This document shows, in pieces, positions 1 to 17,918 of a DNA stretch of 36,329 nucleotides; within the stretch, counting starts at the first letter, position 1, and every line of letters begins with the position of its first letter. The position numbers and the translations under genes are program-made. The notes beneath the pieces are model-generated. The model did not search any database, was not told the origin of the DNA, and saw only the letters and a program-made list of their open reading frames with translations. The stretch is taken from contig JAQWRG010000101.1 of the NCBI GenBank assembly GCA_029243855.1, forward strand, positions 1 to 36,329. Reading direction: 5' to 3'. The stretch is from Flavobacteriales bacterium (GTDB lineage Bacteria; Bacteroidota; Bacteroidia; Flavobacteriales_D; Parvicellaceae).

Positions 1-282
1 TCTAGACCAAGATTAACAGTTTTTAGAAGCAACAAACAAATTTATGCTCAATTGATTGACGATATTAAGGGTGTAACTATTGCTTCAGCAGCTTCTCTTA
101 AAGAAGAAGGTGCTCAGAAAGTTTCAAAAACTGATCAGGCAAAACTAATTGGCAAACAAATTGCCGAAGCAGCAACTAAAGCAGGTGTTACTGAAGTCGT
201 TTTTGATAGAAACGGGTATTTATATCACGGTCGTGTTTAAGCATTAGCTGAATCAGCACGTGAAAGCGGTTTAAAATTTTAA
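1..282 (+). pseudogene. rplR: 50S ribosomal protein L18, 5'-truncated by window; in-frame TAA at 238-240 before the conserved C-terminal tail
   Basis: Frame 1 reads [21 protein letters not shown]...[26 protein letters not shown]18 signature, directly upstream of rpsE. Confidence 0.9.
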
Positions 283-293
283 TATAATTGAAG

Positions 294-809
294 ATGGTAC
301 AATCAGGAAAAAACGTAAGAGCAACAGATATCGAATTAAAAGATAGATTGGTTGCAATTAACCGTGTAACAAAAGTTACAAAGGGTGGTAGACATTTTAG
401 TTTTTCAGCAATTGTTATTGTAGGAGACGAAGCTGGTGTTGTTGGACATGGTTTAGGAAAAGCTAATGAAGTAACAGAAGCAATTCAGAAAGCAATTGAA
501 GATGCAAAAAAGAATTTAATTAAAGTTTCAATAGTCAACGATACTCTACCACACACTATCAAATCAAAGTATTCAGGTGCTCAAGTTTTCTTGAAACCAG
601 CATCTGATGGTACTGGAGTTATTGCTGGTGGTGCTATGCGTGCTGTTTTAGAAAGTGCAGGAATCAAAAATGTACTAGCTAAATCTCAAGGTTCATCTAA
701 TCCTCATAATGTTGTTAAAGCAACAATGAAAGCATTAGAAAACTTAAGAGACGCAAACAGCGTTGCTAGACAAAGAGGAGTAAGTATTGATAAAGTTTTT
801 AATGGTTAA
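294..809 (+). CDS. rpsE: 30S ribosomal protein S5
   Basis: [24 protein letters not shown] and S5 C-terminal motifs; ATG at 294 preferred over the upstream TTG at 288. Confidence 0.97.
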   Translation: MVQSGKNVRATDIELKDRLVAINRVTKVTKGGRHFSFSAIVIVGDEAGVVGHGLGKANEVTEAIQKAIEDAKKNLIKVSIVNDTLPHTIKSKYSGAQVFLKPASDGTGVIAGGAMRAVLESAGIKNVLAKSQGSSNPHNVVKATMKALENLRDANSVARQRGVSIDKVFNG

Positions 810-818
810 AATTAAATC

Positions 819-995
819 ATGGCAAAAATTAAAATAACACAAGTTAAAAGTGCAATTAACAGACCACTTAGACAAAAGCTAACAATTCAAGCTTTAGGTT
901 TAGGAAAGCTAAACAGAACAGTTGAGCACGAAGCTACTCCTCAAATTTTGGGAATGGTTAAGAAAGTTGGACACTTATTAAAAGTCGAAAAATAA
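819..995 (+). CDS. rpmD: 50S ribosomal protein L30
   Basis: Short ORF missing from the track: [58 protein letters not shown]; expected position between rpsE and rplO. Confidence 0.96.
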   Translation: MAKIKITQVKSAINRPLRQKLTIQALGLGKLNRTVEHEATPQILGMVKKVGHLLKVEK

Positions 996-1018
996 TTAAT
1001 TAGAAAAATTTAGTAATT

Positions 1019-1471
1019 ATGAAATTACACAATTTAAAACCTGCTGAAGGTTCAACAAAAACTAAGAAAAGAACTGGTAGAGGACAAGGTTCTGGTAAAG
1101 GTGGTACTGCCACAAAAGGACATAAAGGTGCTAAATCAAGATCTGGTTACAAAAGTAAAATAGGTTTTGAAGGTGGTCAAATGCCATTACAAAGACGTGT
1201 TCCTAAATTTGGTTTTAGAAACATCAATAGAGTTGAATACAAGGGTATAAACCTTGATACCATTCAAGAATTAGTTGAAAAAACTAAGCTAAAAGCAATT
1301 AATCCAGAAGTTCTTATTGAAAACGGTCTTGCTAACAAGAAAGATTTAGTTAAGGTTTTAGGTAGAGGAGAATTAACAACTAAGGTTGATGTAACTGCAC
1401 ATGGTTTCTCAGAAAAAGCAAAAAGCGTAATTGAGGGTCTTGGAGGTAAAATTGAAATTGTAAAGAAATAA
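1019..1471 (+). CDS. rplO: 50S ribosomal protein L15
   Basis: MKLHNLKPAEGSTKTKKRTGRGQGSGKGGTATKGHKGAKSRSG; operon position. Confidence 0.97.
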   Translation: MKLHNLKPAEGSTKTKKRTGRGQGSGKGGTATKGHKGAKSRSGYKSKIGFEGGQMPLQRRVPKFGFRNINRVEYKGINLDTIQELVEKTKLKAINPEVLIENGLANKKDLVKVLGRGELTTKVDVTAHGFSEKAKSVIEGLGGKIEIVKK

Positions 1472-1485
1472 CTCCTTATTAAAAG

Positions 1486-2811
1486 ATGAAGGGACTAATT
1501 AAAACATTAAAACAAATTTGGGCAGTTGAAGAATTGCGTAAAAGAATACTATATACATTACTTTTAATATTAGTATATAGAATAGGTTCTTTTATAATAC
1601 TACCTGGAATTAATCAGGCTGATTTATTATCTAATACTAGTAACGATGGTATACTTGGTTTGATTAATATGTTTTCTGGTGGTGCCTTTAATCAAGCCTC
1701 AATAATGGCTTTAGGAATTATGCCTTATATCTCAGCATCTATTGTTATGCAGTTATTGGGTATGGCTGTTCCAACCTTTCAGAAATTACAACGTGAAGGA
1801 GAGAGTGGTAGAAAAAAGATTAATCAATATACAAGAGTTTTAACCATTGCTATCTGTCTTTTTCAATCACCTGCTTATTTACAAGCTTTTGTTGCTACTA
1901 AGACAGCAATACCTTCATTTACTGAAGCACCATTTTTGTGGATTCAATGGGTTTCAATTTTAACTGCAGGAACCATGTTTGTTACATGGCTTGGTGAAAG
2001 AATTACAGATAGAGGAATTGGAAATGGGATTTCATTAATAATTACTATTGGTATTATTGCTGGCCTTCCTGGTGCATTTTTTGAAGAAATAGGAACTAAA
2101 ATTTCTGATGGTGGGTTAGTAATTATATTGGTCGAATTAGTAGTTTTCTTATTTGTTATTTTACTTACCATTTTACTTGTCCAAGGTACCAGAAGAATAC
2201 CTGTTCATACTGCTAAAAGAGTTATAGGTAGAGGTTCAAAACAAGCAATGGCAGGAGGTCAAAGAAGTTATATTCCTTTAAAAATTAATCAGGCTGGTGT
2301 AATGCCAATTATATTTGCTCAAGCACTTATGTTTGTGCCTGCTTTGATTGCACCTAATGGTCCATTTTCTGATATTAAAGGTTTTTGGTATAACGCTGTT
2401 TTCTTTTTAATGATAGTGATTTTCACTTATTTCTATACTGCTATTATGATGAATCCAGTTCAAATGGCGGATGAATTAAAAAGAAACGGTTCATTTATAC
2501 CAGGTGTTAAGCCTGGTAAAAAGACTTCAGGTTTTATTGATGGATTAATTTCTAGATTAGTATTCCCAGGCTCAATTTTCCTTGGAATTATTGCTATTAT
2601 GCCTGCCTTTGCAATGAATGCTGGTATACAAACTGGTTTTGCTTACTTTTTTGGTGGTACATCGCTGCTAATTATGGTAGGTGTGGTGTTAGATACACTA
2701 CAACAAATTGAAAGTCACTTATTGAATAGACATTATGATGGTCTAATCAAAGGTGGAAGAATTAAGGGTAGATCATCATCGTCAGCAGTGACTATGAGTC
2801 AAGCTCTTTAA
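1486..2811 (+). CDS. secY: preprotein translocase subunit SecY
   Basis: 441-aa multi-TM protein with SecY motifs (MFSGGAFNQASIMALGIMPYISASI, GQRSYIPLKINQAGVMPIIFA). Confidence 0.97.
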   Translation: MKGLIKTLKQIWAVEELRKRILYTLLLILVYRIGSFIILPGINQADLLSNTSNDGILGLINMFSGGAFNQASIMALGIMPYISASIVMQLLGMAVPTFQKLQREGESGRKKINQYTRVLTIAICLFQSPAYLQAFVATKTAIPSFTEAPFLWIQWVSILTAGTMFVTWLGERITDRGIGNGISLIITIGIIAGLPGAFFEEIGTKISDGGLVIILVELVVFLFVILLTILLVQGTRRIPVHTAKRVIGRGSKQAMAGGQRSYIPLKINQAGVMPIIFAQALMFVPALIAPNGPFSDIKGFWYNAVFFLMIVIFTYFYTAIMMNPVQMADELKRNGSFIPGVKPGKKTSGFIDGLISRLVFPGSIFLGIIAIMPAFAMNAGIQTGFAYFFGGTSLLIMVGVVLDTLQQIESHLLNRHYDGLIKGGRIKGRSSSSAVTMSQAL

Positions 2812-2826
2812 TTAAATTCTAGTCGT

Positions 2827-3606
2827 ATGATATTTTATAAGACTAGAGAAGAAATAGAACGAATTAGAATAAGTTCTTTGCTTGTTGGTAAAACTTTAGC
2901 TGAAGTAGCTAAATCTATTAAACCTGGTGTTACAACACTTGATTTAGATAAAGTTGCTGAAGAGTTTATAAAAGATCATGGTGCAGTTCCAGGATTTTTA
3001 GGTTACGGTGGATTTCCAAATTCTCTTTGTACATCTGTTAATGAAGCAGTTGTTCATGGTATTCCTAACAATAAACCACTTGTTGATGGAGATATTGTTT
3101 CCATTGATTGTGGAGTTTTGTTGGATGATTTTTATGGAGATTCTGCATACACTTTTGAAATTGGTGATGTCTCTGAAGAAGTTAAGCAACTTCTTGAAGT
3201 AACTAAAGAATGTCTTAACCTAGCTATCGAACAATCTTGTTCAGGAAATAGAATTGGTGATATTGGATATGCAGTTCAAAATCATGCAGAATCCAATGGA
3301 TATGGTGTTGTTAGAGAATTAGTTGGTCACGGATTAGGCAGATCATTGCATGAAAAACCAGAAGTTCCTAATTATGGAAAAAGAGGTAGAGGTCATAAAA
3401 TGAAACCAGGGTTAGTATTGGCTATTGAGCCTATGATTAACCTAGGAACAAAAAATGTGATCCAGTTATCAGATGGTTGGACAATTGTTACAAAAGACAA
3501 GAAACCATCAGCCCATTTTGAACATGATGTAGCTATTATGCAAGGAAAAGCAGAAGTTTTATCTTCATTTGAAGAAATTGAAAAAGTATTAAAAAATAAA
3601 AGTTAG
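2827..3606 (+). CDS. map: type I methionyl aminopeptidase
   Basis: [50 protein letters not shown]; downstream of secY. Confidence 0.96.
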   Translation: MIFYKTREEIERIRISSLLVGKTLAEVAKSIKPGVTTLDLDKVAEEFIKDHGAVPGFLGYGGFPNSLCTSVNEAVVHGIPNNKPLVDGDIVSIDCGVLLDDFYGDSAYTFEIGDVSEEVKQLLEVTKECLNLAIEQSCSGNRIGDIGYAVQNHAESNGYGVVRELVGHGLGRSLHEKPEVPNYGKRGRGHKMKPGLVLAIEPMINLGTKNVIQLSDGWTIVTKDKKPSAHFEHDVAIMQGKAEVLSSFEEIEKVLKNKS

Positions 3607-3611
3607 GTAAT

Positions 3612-3830
3612 ATGGCCAAACAAACATCGATAGAGCAAGATGGTACCATCACAGAAGCATTGTCAAATGCAATGTTCAGAGTTGAACTAGAAAATGGTCA
3701 CATCATTACTGCTCATATTTCTGGTAAAATGAGAATGCATTACATTAGAATTTTACCTGGAGATAAAGTAAAATTAGAGATGTCACCATACGATTTAACA
3801 AAAGGTAGAATTACATTTAGATACAAATAA
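3612..3830 (+). CDS. infA: translation initiation factor IF-1
   Basis: 72 aa, [51 protein letters not shown]. Confidence 0.97.
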   Translation: MAKQTSIEQDGTITEALSNAMFRVELENGHIITAHISGKMRMHYIRILPGDKVKLEMSPYDLTKGRITFRYK

Positions 3831-3837
3831 CAACAAA

Positions 3838-3954
3838 ATGAAAGTAAGAGCTTCAATTAAGAAAAGATCCGCTGATTGCAAAATCGTAAGACGTAAAGGA
3901 AGACTTTATGTAATCAATAAAAAGAACCCTAAGTTCAAACAAAGACAGGGATAA
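3838..3954 (+). CDS. rpmJ: 50S ribosomal protein L36
   Basis: 38-aa ORF missing from the track: [38 protein letters not shown]. Confidence 0.96.
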   Translation: MKVRASIKKRSADCKIVRRKGRLYVINKKNPKFKQRQG

Positions 3955-3966
3955 TATTTATTTACT

Positions 3967-4344
3967 ATGGCAAGAATAGCAGGTATTGATTTACCAAAAA
4001 ACAAAAGAGGTGTTATAGGGTTAACTTATATCTATGGCATTGGAAGAAGCACAGCATCTAAAATATTAGCTGAAGCTGGTATTGATGAAAGTATTAAAGT
4101 TCAGGATTGGAACGATGATCAATTAGGGAAAATCAGAAAAGTGATAACTGAAACTTATAAAGTTGAAGGTTCATTAAGATCTGAAGTTCAATTGAACATC
4201 AAACGTTTAATGGATATTGGTTCTCAAAGAGGAATTAGACATCGTAATGGTTTACCACTTAGAGGTCAAAGAACAAAAAACAATTCTAGAACTAGAAAAG
4301 GTAAGAGAAAAACTGTTGCTAACAAGAAGAAAGCAACTAAATAA
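3967..4344 (+). CDS. rpsM: 30S ribosomal protein S13
   Basis: [72 protein letters not shown]. Confidence 0.97.
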   Translation: MARIAGIDLPKNKRGVIGLTYIYGIGRSTASKILAEAGIDESIKVQDWNDDQLGKIRKVITETYKVEGSLRSEVQLNIKRLMDIGSQRGIRHRNGLPLRGQRTKNNSRTRKGKRKTVANKKKATK

Positions 4345-4362
4345 TCATAAAGCAATAATTTT

Positions 4363-4746
4363 ATGGCTAAGCAAGCAAAAAAGAAAAAGAACGTACAGAT
4401 TAATCCAGTTGGTGAGGCTCATGTTCAAGCAAGTTTCAACAACATTATCATCTCATTGTGTAATGAAAATGGTCAAGTAATATCTTGGTCATCTGCAGGC
4501 AAAATGGGATTCAGAGGTTCAAAGAAAAACACACCTTATGCAGCACAAGTTGCAGCAGAAGATTGTGCTAAAGAAGCTTTTGAATTTGGATTAAGAAAAG
4601 TTAAAGTATTTGTTAAAGGTCCTGGTGCTGGAAGAGAATCAGCTATCAGAAGTCTTCACAACAGTGGAATAGAAGTTACTGAAATAGTTGATGTAACCCC
4701 TATGCCTCACAATGGATGTAGACCACCAAAACGAAGAAGAGTATAA
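4363..4746 (+). CDS. rpsK: 30S ribosomal protein S11
   Basis: S11 motif [44 protein letters not shown]. Confidence 0.97.
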   Translation: MAKQAKKKKNVQINPVGEAHVQASFNNIIISLCNENGQVISWSSAGKMGFRGSKKNTPYAAQVAAEDCAKEAFEFGLRKVKVFVKGPGAGRESAIRSLHNSGIEVTEIVDVTPMPHNGCRPPKRRRV

Positions 4747-4761
4747 ATTAATTGTATAATC

Positions 4762-4813
4762 AGGAAAAGATTGACATCGAAGGATCAAGACCTTAATTCA
4801 TGATTCTTTTCCT
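4762..4813 (+). promoter_or_regulatory. stem-loop in the rpsK-rpsD intergenic region (candidate rpsD leader)
   Basis: Perfect 9-bp inverted repeat aggaaaaga (4762-4770)/tcttttcct (4805-4813) enclosing aagg(4780-4783)/cctt(4791-4794); no T-tract follows. Confidence 0.45.
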
Positions 4814-4829
4814 ATAATAAAAAAACAAA

Positions 4830-5435
4830 ATGGCAAGATACAAGGGTCCAAAATCAAAAATCGCTAGAAAGTTCAGAGAGCCGATATTCGGCCCTGACAA
4901 AGCGTTAGAAAAGAAAAATTATCCTCCAGGAATGCATGGTCCTAACAAGAGGAGAATGAAGCGTTCAGAATATGCTGTTCAGCTTGCAGAAAAGCAAAAA
5001 GCTAAGTATACCTACGGTATTTTAGAAAAGCAATTCTCAAACATGTTTAAGAAAGCATCATCTAAATCAGGAATTACTGGTGAGATTTTACTTCAACTTT
5101 GTGAAACAAGACTTGATAATGTTGTGTTTAGATTAGGTGTGTCTCCATCAAGAAGAGGTGCAAGACAATTGGTAACGCACAGACACATTACAGTTAATAA
5201 TGAAATTGTAAATATACCATCATATACCCTAAAAGTTGGTGATGTTATTGGTGTTCGTGAAAAGTCAAAATCACTTGTTATTGTAACCAGCTCTATTAAT
5301 AGAGAAAACCAAGTTATCGAATGGTTATTATGGGATCACTCAACTCTTTCGGGAGAAGTTAAATCTATACCAACAAGAGAACAAATCTCAGAAAATATTA
5401 AAGAGCAATTAATCGTAGAACTTTACTCTAAATAA
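4830..5435 (+). CDS. rpsD: 30S ribosomal protein S4
   Basis: [38 protein letters not shown]4 RNA-binding domain [30 protein letters not shown]. Confidence 0.97.
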   Translation: MARYKGPKSKIARKFREPIFGPDKALEKKNYPPGMHGPNKRRMKRSEYAVQLAEKQKAKYTYGILEKQFSNMFKKASSKSGITGEILLQLCETRLDNVVFRLGVSPSRRGARQLVTHRHITVNNEIVNIPSYTLKVGDVIGVREKSKSLVIVTSSINRENQVIEWLLWDHSTLSGEVKSIPTREQISENIKEQLIVELYSK

Positions 5436-5463
5436 TAATTAGAGTATTTAAAAATATAATAAT

Positions 5464-6455
5464 ATGGCAATTTTAGATTTCCAAAAACCAGAAAAAGTAA
5501 TTATGTTAGAATCATCTGACTTTAGAGGTCAGTTTGAGTTCAGACCACTAGAGCCAGGATATGGTATTACTGTTGGTAACGCACTAAGAAGAATACTATT
5601 AAATTCAATTGAAGGTTTTGCAATAGCTTCTGTTAAGATTGAAGGTGTTGATCACGAATTTTCAACTATCAAGGGTGTTGTAGAAGACGTTACTGAACTA
5701 GTTCTAAATCTTAAACAAGTTAGGTTCAAAAGACAAATTGAAGATTCTGATGTTGAAGAACTTACAGTTTCACTTTCTGGTCAAGAAACCTTTACAGCAG
5801 GTGACATAGGAAAATTTACTTCATCTTTCCAAGTATTAAACCCTGACCACGTAATTTGTCACATGGAAAAATCTGTTAAGTTAAACTTACAGATAACTAT
5901 TGTGAAAGGAAGAGGATACGTTCCTTCTGAAGAGAATAAGGTTGAGACTGCACCAGTAGGTACTATCTTTATAGATTCAATTTTTACACCTGTTAGAAAT
6001 GTTCAATATACTATTGAAAATTATAGAGTTGAGCAAAAAACAGATTATGAAAAATTAATTTTCAACATTGATACTGATGGTTCAATTCACCCTAAAGAAG
6101 CTTTAAAAGAAGCGGCTAAGATTTTGATTCATCACTTCATGTTGTTCTCTGATGAGAAAATCACTTTAGATGACGATGAAAGATCTGAAACTGAAGAATT
6201 TGATGAAACATCACTTCATATGCGTCAATTGCTTAAAACTAAATTAGTTGATATGGATCTATCAGTAAGAGCTTTAATTGCCTTAAAGCTGCTGATGTTG
6301 AAACGTTAGGTGAGTTGGTTGCATACAACAAGAATGACTTGTTGAAGTTTAGAAACTTTGGAAAAAAATCTCTTACAGAGCTTGATGATTTAGTTGAAGC
6401 TAAAGGTTTATCTTTTGGGATGGACGTTTCAAGATATAAATTGGATAGAGATTAA
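5464..6455 (+). pseudogene. rpoA: DNA-directed RNA polymerase subunit alpha; apparent -1 frameshift near 6276 splits off the alpha-CTD
   Basis: 5464-6309 encodes the alpha NTD; the frame continuing as [58 protein letters not shown] (to 6455) is a canonical alpha-CTD. Confidence 0.92.
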
Positions 6456-6484
6456 TTTTATCACCAAATTAAAAGGTAGAAAAA

Positions 6485-7138
6485 ATGAGACACGGTAAGA
6501 AGATAAACCATTTGAGCAGAACTGCATCACATCGTAAAGCGATGTTGTCAAACATGGCTTGCTCATTGATAGAACACAAAAGAATCAATACAACTTTAGC
6601 CAAAGCAAAAGCTTTGAGAAAGTATGTTGAACCTTTAATCACAAAGTCTAAGGAAGATACTACACACAATAGAAGAGTTGTATTTAGTTATTTGCAAAAT
6701 AAAGATGCTTCTTCTATTTTATTTAGAGACGTTGCACCAAAAATTGCAAACAGACCAGGTGGTTATACAAGAATAATCAAATTGAACAATCGTTTAGGTG
6801 ATAATGCTGAAATGGCAATGATTGAATTGGTTGATTTTAATGAATTATTATTAGACAATAAGCCGGCTAAGAAAAAATCAAGAAGAAGAGGTGGAAGTAA
6901 AAAAGCTACATCTTCTGCTCCCAAATCTGATGTTTCAGCAGCTGAAGCTAACGACACTATTGAAGATGCCGTTGTTGTAGAAGAAACTACAGCTCCAGAT
7001 ATGGAAGAAGTTTCAAACAAGAAAGAGGAAGCTTCAAAAGAAGGTGATTCTAAAGAGGAAGTTTCAAACAAGAAAGAGGAAGCTTCAAAAAAAGATGATT
7101 CTAAAGAAGAAACTAAGGATGATGAAAAGAAAGATTAA
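6485..7138 (+). CDS. rplQ: 50S ribosomal protein L17 with a long charged C-terminal extension
   Basis: [53 protein letters not shown] (L17), then a Lys/Glu/Ser-rich tail. Confidence 0.96.
   Translation: MRHGKKINHLSRTASHRKAMLSNMACSLIEHKRINTTLAKAKALRKYVEPLITKSKEDTTHNRRVVFSYLQNKDASSILFRDVAPKIANRPGGYTRIIKLNNRLGDNAEMAMIELVDFNELLLDNKPAKKKSRRRGGSKKATSSAPKSDVSAAEANDTIEDAVVVEETTAPDMEEVSNKKEEASKEGDSKEEVSNKKEEASKKDDSKEETKDDEKKD
7007..7108 (+). repeat. 51-bp direct tandem repeat (2 copies) in the rplQ tail
   Basis: 7007-7057 encodes [17 protein letters not shown]; 7058-7108 encodes [17 protein letters not shown]; nearly identical at DNA level. Confidence 0.9.
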
Positions 7139-7179
7139 AGGAACCCTACAATTTTTTTGTAGTTGATCTTTTTTATTTA

Positions 7180-7210
7180 GGGTAGTCTTTTAAGACTATC
7201 CTTTTTTTTT
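7180..7210 (+). terminator. intrinsic terminator after rplQ
   Basis: gggtagtc-ttttaa-gactatcc hairpin (one G-U pair) followed by a run of T (7202-7210). Confidence 0.85.
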
Positions 7211-7259
7211 GTTAAAAAATAATATACTAGTATTTGAAACTAAAAATTAATTTTACGAA

Positions 7260-9666
<2,407 letters not shown>

Positions 9667-9674
9667 GAAGATAA

Positions 9675-14930
<5,256 letters not shown>

Positions 14931-14934
<4 letters not shown>

Positions 14935-15749
14935 TTTTCAAAAGAATAGGTTAAAGAGATTTCAGGACTAAAGCCTAAAATTTGATGATACTGAGCCGCA
15001 ACATCCACCTGAAATTTTTTCAGGTTAGTACCAATTCCAAATGAAGCTAAATTTGGGTTAGAACCAACACCACCTCTAAAAATAATAGATTTATTTGGCT
15101 TGTATTCAATCGCTGCAATAAAAGATGCAGGATGAATGATGTCTTTGTTTACAGCAAAATGAGCAGCAACTTCTTTAGAAAGTTCATAACCAATAGCAAT
15201 TTGCATTACTGTTGGAATTCTTTCATTGTCAAAATCATCAAGTTCTGATAAAGTTGGATTAAGAATTTGAACACCAATTTTTAATTCTTCGTTTAATTGA
15301 GCAGCAATTCCAATATCTGCAGATATTGCAGATTTAGTATGATAAATATTTCCTGCATTTATGTAATGGTAATTGATTTTTATCCCCCCTGAAAATTGGT
15401 CATTTAAAGACATAGAATACCCAAGTCCTGTAGAATGAAATTGTAAAAACTCATTTCCATAATTTGAATAACTAATTCCAAATCCTCCATTTTTTGATAA
15501 AATACCAACAGCAATACTTGATGTAGTAAAGTCAGAGACTAAAAACGGTTGATAAATACTGATACTAGCTTTTGAGTAGTCTATGTTTGCTAGTTGACCA
15601 ATGTTGTTGTTTACGCTCCATACATTTGATGAAGTAGCGTTTAATCCAGCCATTGAAGTACTTATAGCTCCATGGTTAAATGTTAATTGAGCATTTAGTA
15701 GAATCGGAGTAATTATTAAAAAAAGTAGGGGGTATAAATGCTTTTTCAT
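14931..15749 (-). CDS. PorV/PorQ-like outer-membrane beta-barrel protein
   Basis: Signal peptide MKKHLYPLLFLIITPILLNAQ; barrel-like GGxGxxY strand pattern; 4-nt overlap with the downstream HHH gene. Confidence 0.6.
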
Positions 15750-15796
15750 ATTTTGAATTTAATCAAAATATAAATACTCTATTAAATTAGGGCTAA

Positions 15797-16480
15797 TTAA
15801 CCTTTATGTATAGCTGTAAAAGAAACGTATTTTATTTTTTTACCTTCTTTTAACCAAATGGATTCGTAATAGGTTTCTATGTTTAAAATTTCGTATAGTT
15901 CTGGATCTGATTTGTCGTTTAATTGGCCATGAACATCATTTAAGTGGTTGATAATGGAATAGTTGTTTCTTTCAATTTCTTCTAAGGTGTACTCATAAAG
16001 TAAGTCACTATCAGTTTTTAAATGAATTACCCCATCTTTTTTTAAAAGCTCTTTGTAACGTTCAATAAATAGGGGTGAAGTCAACCTTTTACGAGGTTTT
16101 TTTGGCTGGGGGTCAGAAAATGTCAACCAAATTTCATTTACTTCATTTGTGTTGAAAAATTGCTCTATAAAATCAACCTTAGTTCTTAAAAAAAATACAT
16201 TATTTATATTTTCTTCAACACAAGTTTTAGCGCCTCTCCATAATCTAGAACCTTTAATGTCAATTCCAATAAAATTTATTTTTGGAAATTTTCTAGCCAA
16301 CCCAACTGTATATTCACCTCTACCACAACCGAGTTCTAAAATAATAGGATTGCTGTTGTTAAATTTTGTTGACCATTTTCCTTTAAGTTCATGATCGTTT
16401 AAAAAGTTGTTTAGATTAGGTTGAATTACATTTTTGAATTTTTCAACTTCAGCAAAACGTTTTAATTTATCCTTGCCCAT
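15797..16480 (-). CDS. trmB: tRNA (guanine-N7-)-methyltransferase
   Basis: ILELGCGRGEYTVGLA, FIGIDIKGSRLWRGA, EIWLTFSDPQPKKPRKRLTSPLFIERY; start set at ATG 16480 (MGKDKLKRFAEVEKF) rather than the ORF-track start 16540. Confidence 0.95.
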   Translation of the reverse strand: MGKDKLKRFAEVEKFKNVIQPNLNNFLNDHELKGKWSTKFNNSNPIILELGCGRGEYTVGLARKFPKINFIGIDIKGSRLWRGAKTCVEENINNVFFLRTKVDFIEQFFNTNEVNEIWLTFSDPQPKKPRKRLTSPLFIERYKELLKKDGVIHLKTDSDLLYEYTLEEIERNNYSIINHLNDVHGQLNDKSDPELYEILNIETYYESIWLKEGKKIKYVSFTAIHKG

Positions 16481-16847
16481 CAGTTTCAAATTTTCCAGTC
16501 TTTGGAATAACACCTGTCTTTTCACCAAAAAACTCAGCAAAATCTCTCATGGCTAAAGCAATTTGATCTTCACTAGTAGCTCTTTCATAGGTGTTGGCAA
16601 TAGTCATAATCATTTGAAACATCATTTTATTCATTTCTTCAACAGACATTTCTTTAGTCCATAAATCGAGGTTAAATGTTTCATTTTGCGTTTTATTCCA
16701 AAAATAAATTAAAGCTGCTGAAGCTGTTTCTTCAGAAGCATTTTTTTCATCATTTGATTTCCAAACTATTTCTTCAGGAATCATGTTTTCATCCATCGCT
16801 ACATCTACTGTTAGTCGATGAATAAGTTTTTCTTTATTTTGGGTCAT
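16467..16847 (-). CDS. gldC: gliding motility protein GldC
   Basis: 126 aa; NMIPEEIVWKSND, DLWTKEMSVEEMNKMMFQMIMTIANTYERAT; adjacent to gldB. Confidence 0.88.
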   Translation of the reverse strand: MTQNKEKLIHRLTVDVAMDENMIPEEIVWKSNDEKNASEETASAALIYFWNKTQNETFNLDLWTKEMSVEEMNKMMFQMIMTIANTYERATSEDQIALAMRDFAEFFGEKTGVIPKTGKFETDGQG

Positions 16848-17844
16848 AGGTTGATAATAGTGTTTGTACGTTATTTTCTGCTAATATTTCATGAATATTT
16901 TTGCAGTTTGTTTGAGCATAGTCTTTAATCATTTTGTATCCAATCCAAATCCCAATATTTGATGGAGACTCTGGACCTAAACTTTTGGTAAAAGGTCCGT
17001 CAATGAAAAATGAATTTATTTTAACTTGATCTTTTGAATAAATCAATTGCTGGTCTATCAATTGTTGCCAAATATAATATTCATTTTCTTCACACCAATT
17101 TAATTCCGATTCATTATATCTAAAACGTTCAGCTACATTTTCATTGGGAGCTAAAATTTCTAATAAATAAGCCATTTTACCATAAGATAGCATTCTTGAA
17201 ATCATGTCTTCACCCATTAAATGAAATTTATTAGTCATTAAATAACTAAATAGAACATCTGTGGCTATAAATTTTGCATCCATTTTGTTTTTATAAAACT
17301 GAGGAATAGCTGGAGGTAAGTTTTTAGTTATTTCATGTTCGGGCCCAAGATACATGTCTAAACCAATCCAAATTCGATCATCAGCATCAATAACAGTTGC
17401 ATTGAAATTAGAATAAAATGTTCCAATTTTAATTTCATTTATTTCATTAAAAAGATAGTTGTATCGTTCAATTCCATTATATATTTTTTCTTCACAATCT
17501 GTAAAATTTTTAAAAACAGAATCTATGTTAAATAATATGTATTGAATAATGCTATCTGATGAAAACGCTTGTAATTTGATTTCAGCACTATCCAAAGAGT
17601 TGGCGTTATTTAGGTCACCTGCGTTGATCATCTTTGAATACCATGTTGAATACAACTGTGGATGATTCAATAATAACTGGTGCATTTGAGCTGAAGAATT
17701 TGCTGGTTTTGATGAAAATATTTTTTCTAGCCTAACTGTATTGTGATTTAGTTGATTTAAACGGTCTGGAATAATTTCTTCGCATGTTTCATTACAACTT
17801 AAAAGCAAAGTGACGGAAATAATTAGTAAAAAGATGTTCTTCAT
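16834..17844 (-). CDS. gldB: gliding motility lipoprotein GldB
   Basis: Lipobox LLLSC; GldB-like C-terminus (PSNIGIWIGYKMIKDYA); overlaps gldC. Confidence 0.85.
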   Translation of the reverse strand: MKNIFLLIISVTLLLSCNETCEEIIPDRLNQLNHNTVRLEKIFSSKPANSSAQMHQLLLNHPQLYSTWYSKMINAGDLNNANSLDSAEIKLQAFSSDSIIQYILFNIDSVFKNFTDCEEKIYNGIERYNYLFNEINEIKIGTFYSNFNATVIDADDRIWIGLDMYLGPEHEITKNLPPAIPQFYKNKMDAKFIATDVLFSYLMTNKFHLMGEDMISRMLSYGKMAYLLEILAPNENVAERFRYNESELNWCEENEYYIWQQLIDQQLIYSKDQVKINSFFIDGPFTKSLGPESPSNIGIWIGYKMIKDYAQTNCKNIHEILAENNVQTLLSTYDPK

Positions 17845-17891
17845 TGTTAAAGCTTTTTTACAAAAGTAAAATTTGTTGGTTAAAAAAATTT

Positions 17892-17899
17892 TATGTTTG
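17892..17899 (+). promoter_or_regulatory. Bacteroidota -7 element (TATGTTTG) with upstream TTTG
   Basis: TAnnTTTG at 17892-17899; TTTG at 17872-17875 (16-nt spacer); ATG at 17919. Confidence 0.45.
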
Positions 17900-17918
17900 T
17901 ATATCTAATCAAAATAAT

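Noticed and set aside
1944-2171. Minus-strand ORF inside secY (and similar antisense ORFs inside map, eno, icd, rplQ, mrp)
   Set aside because: Lie wholly within strongly supported genes and have no recognisable motifs; expected by chance.
4217-4480. 87-aa plus-strand ORF spanning rpsM/rpsK
   Set aside because: Alternative frame of two ribosomal protein genes; no independent coding signal.
6763-7071. Minus-strand 102-aa ORF antisense to the rplQ tail
   Set aside because: Ser/Ala/Leu-rich mirror of the low-complexity charged tail; no domain signature, inside a confident CDS.
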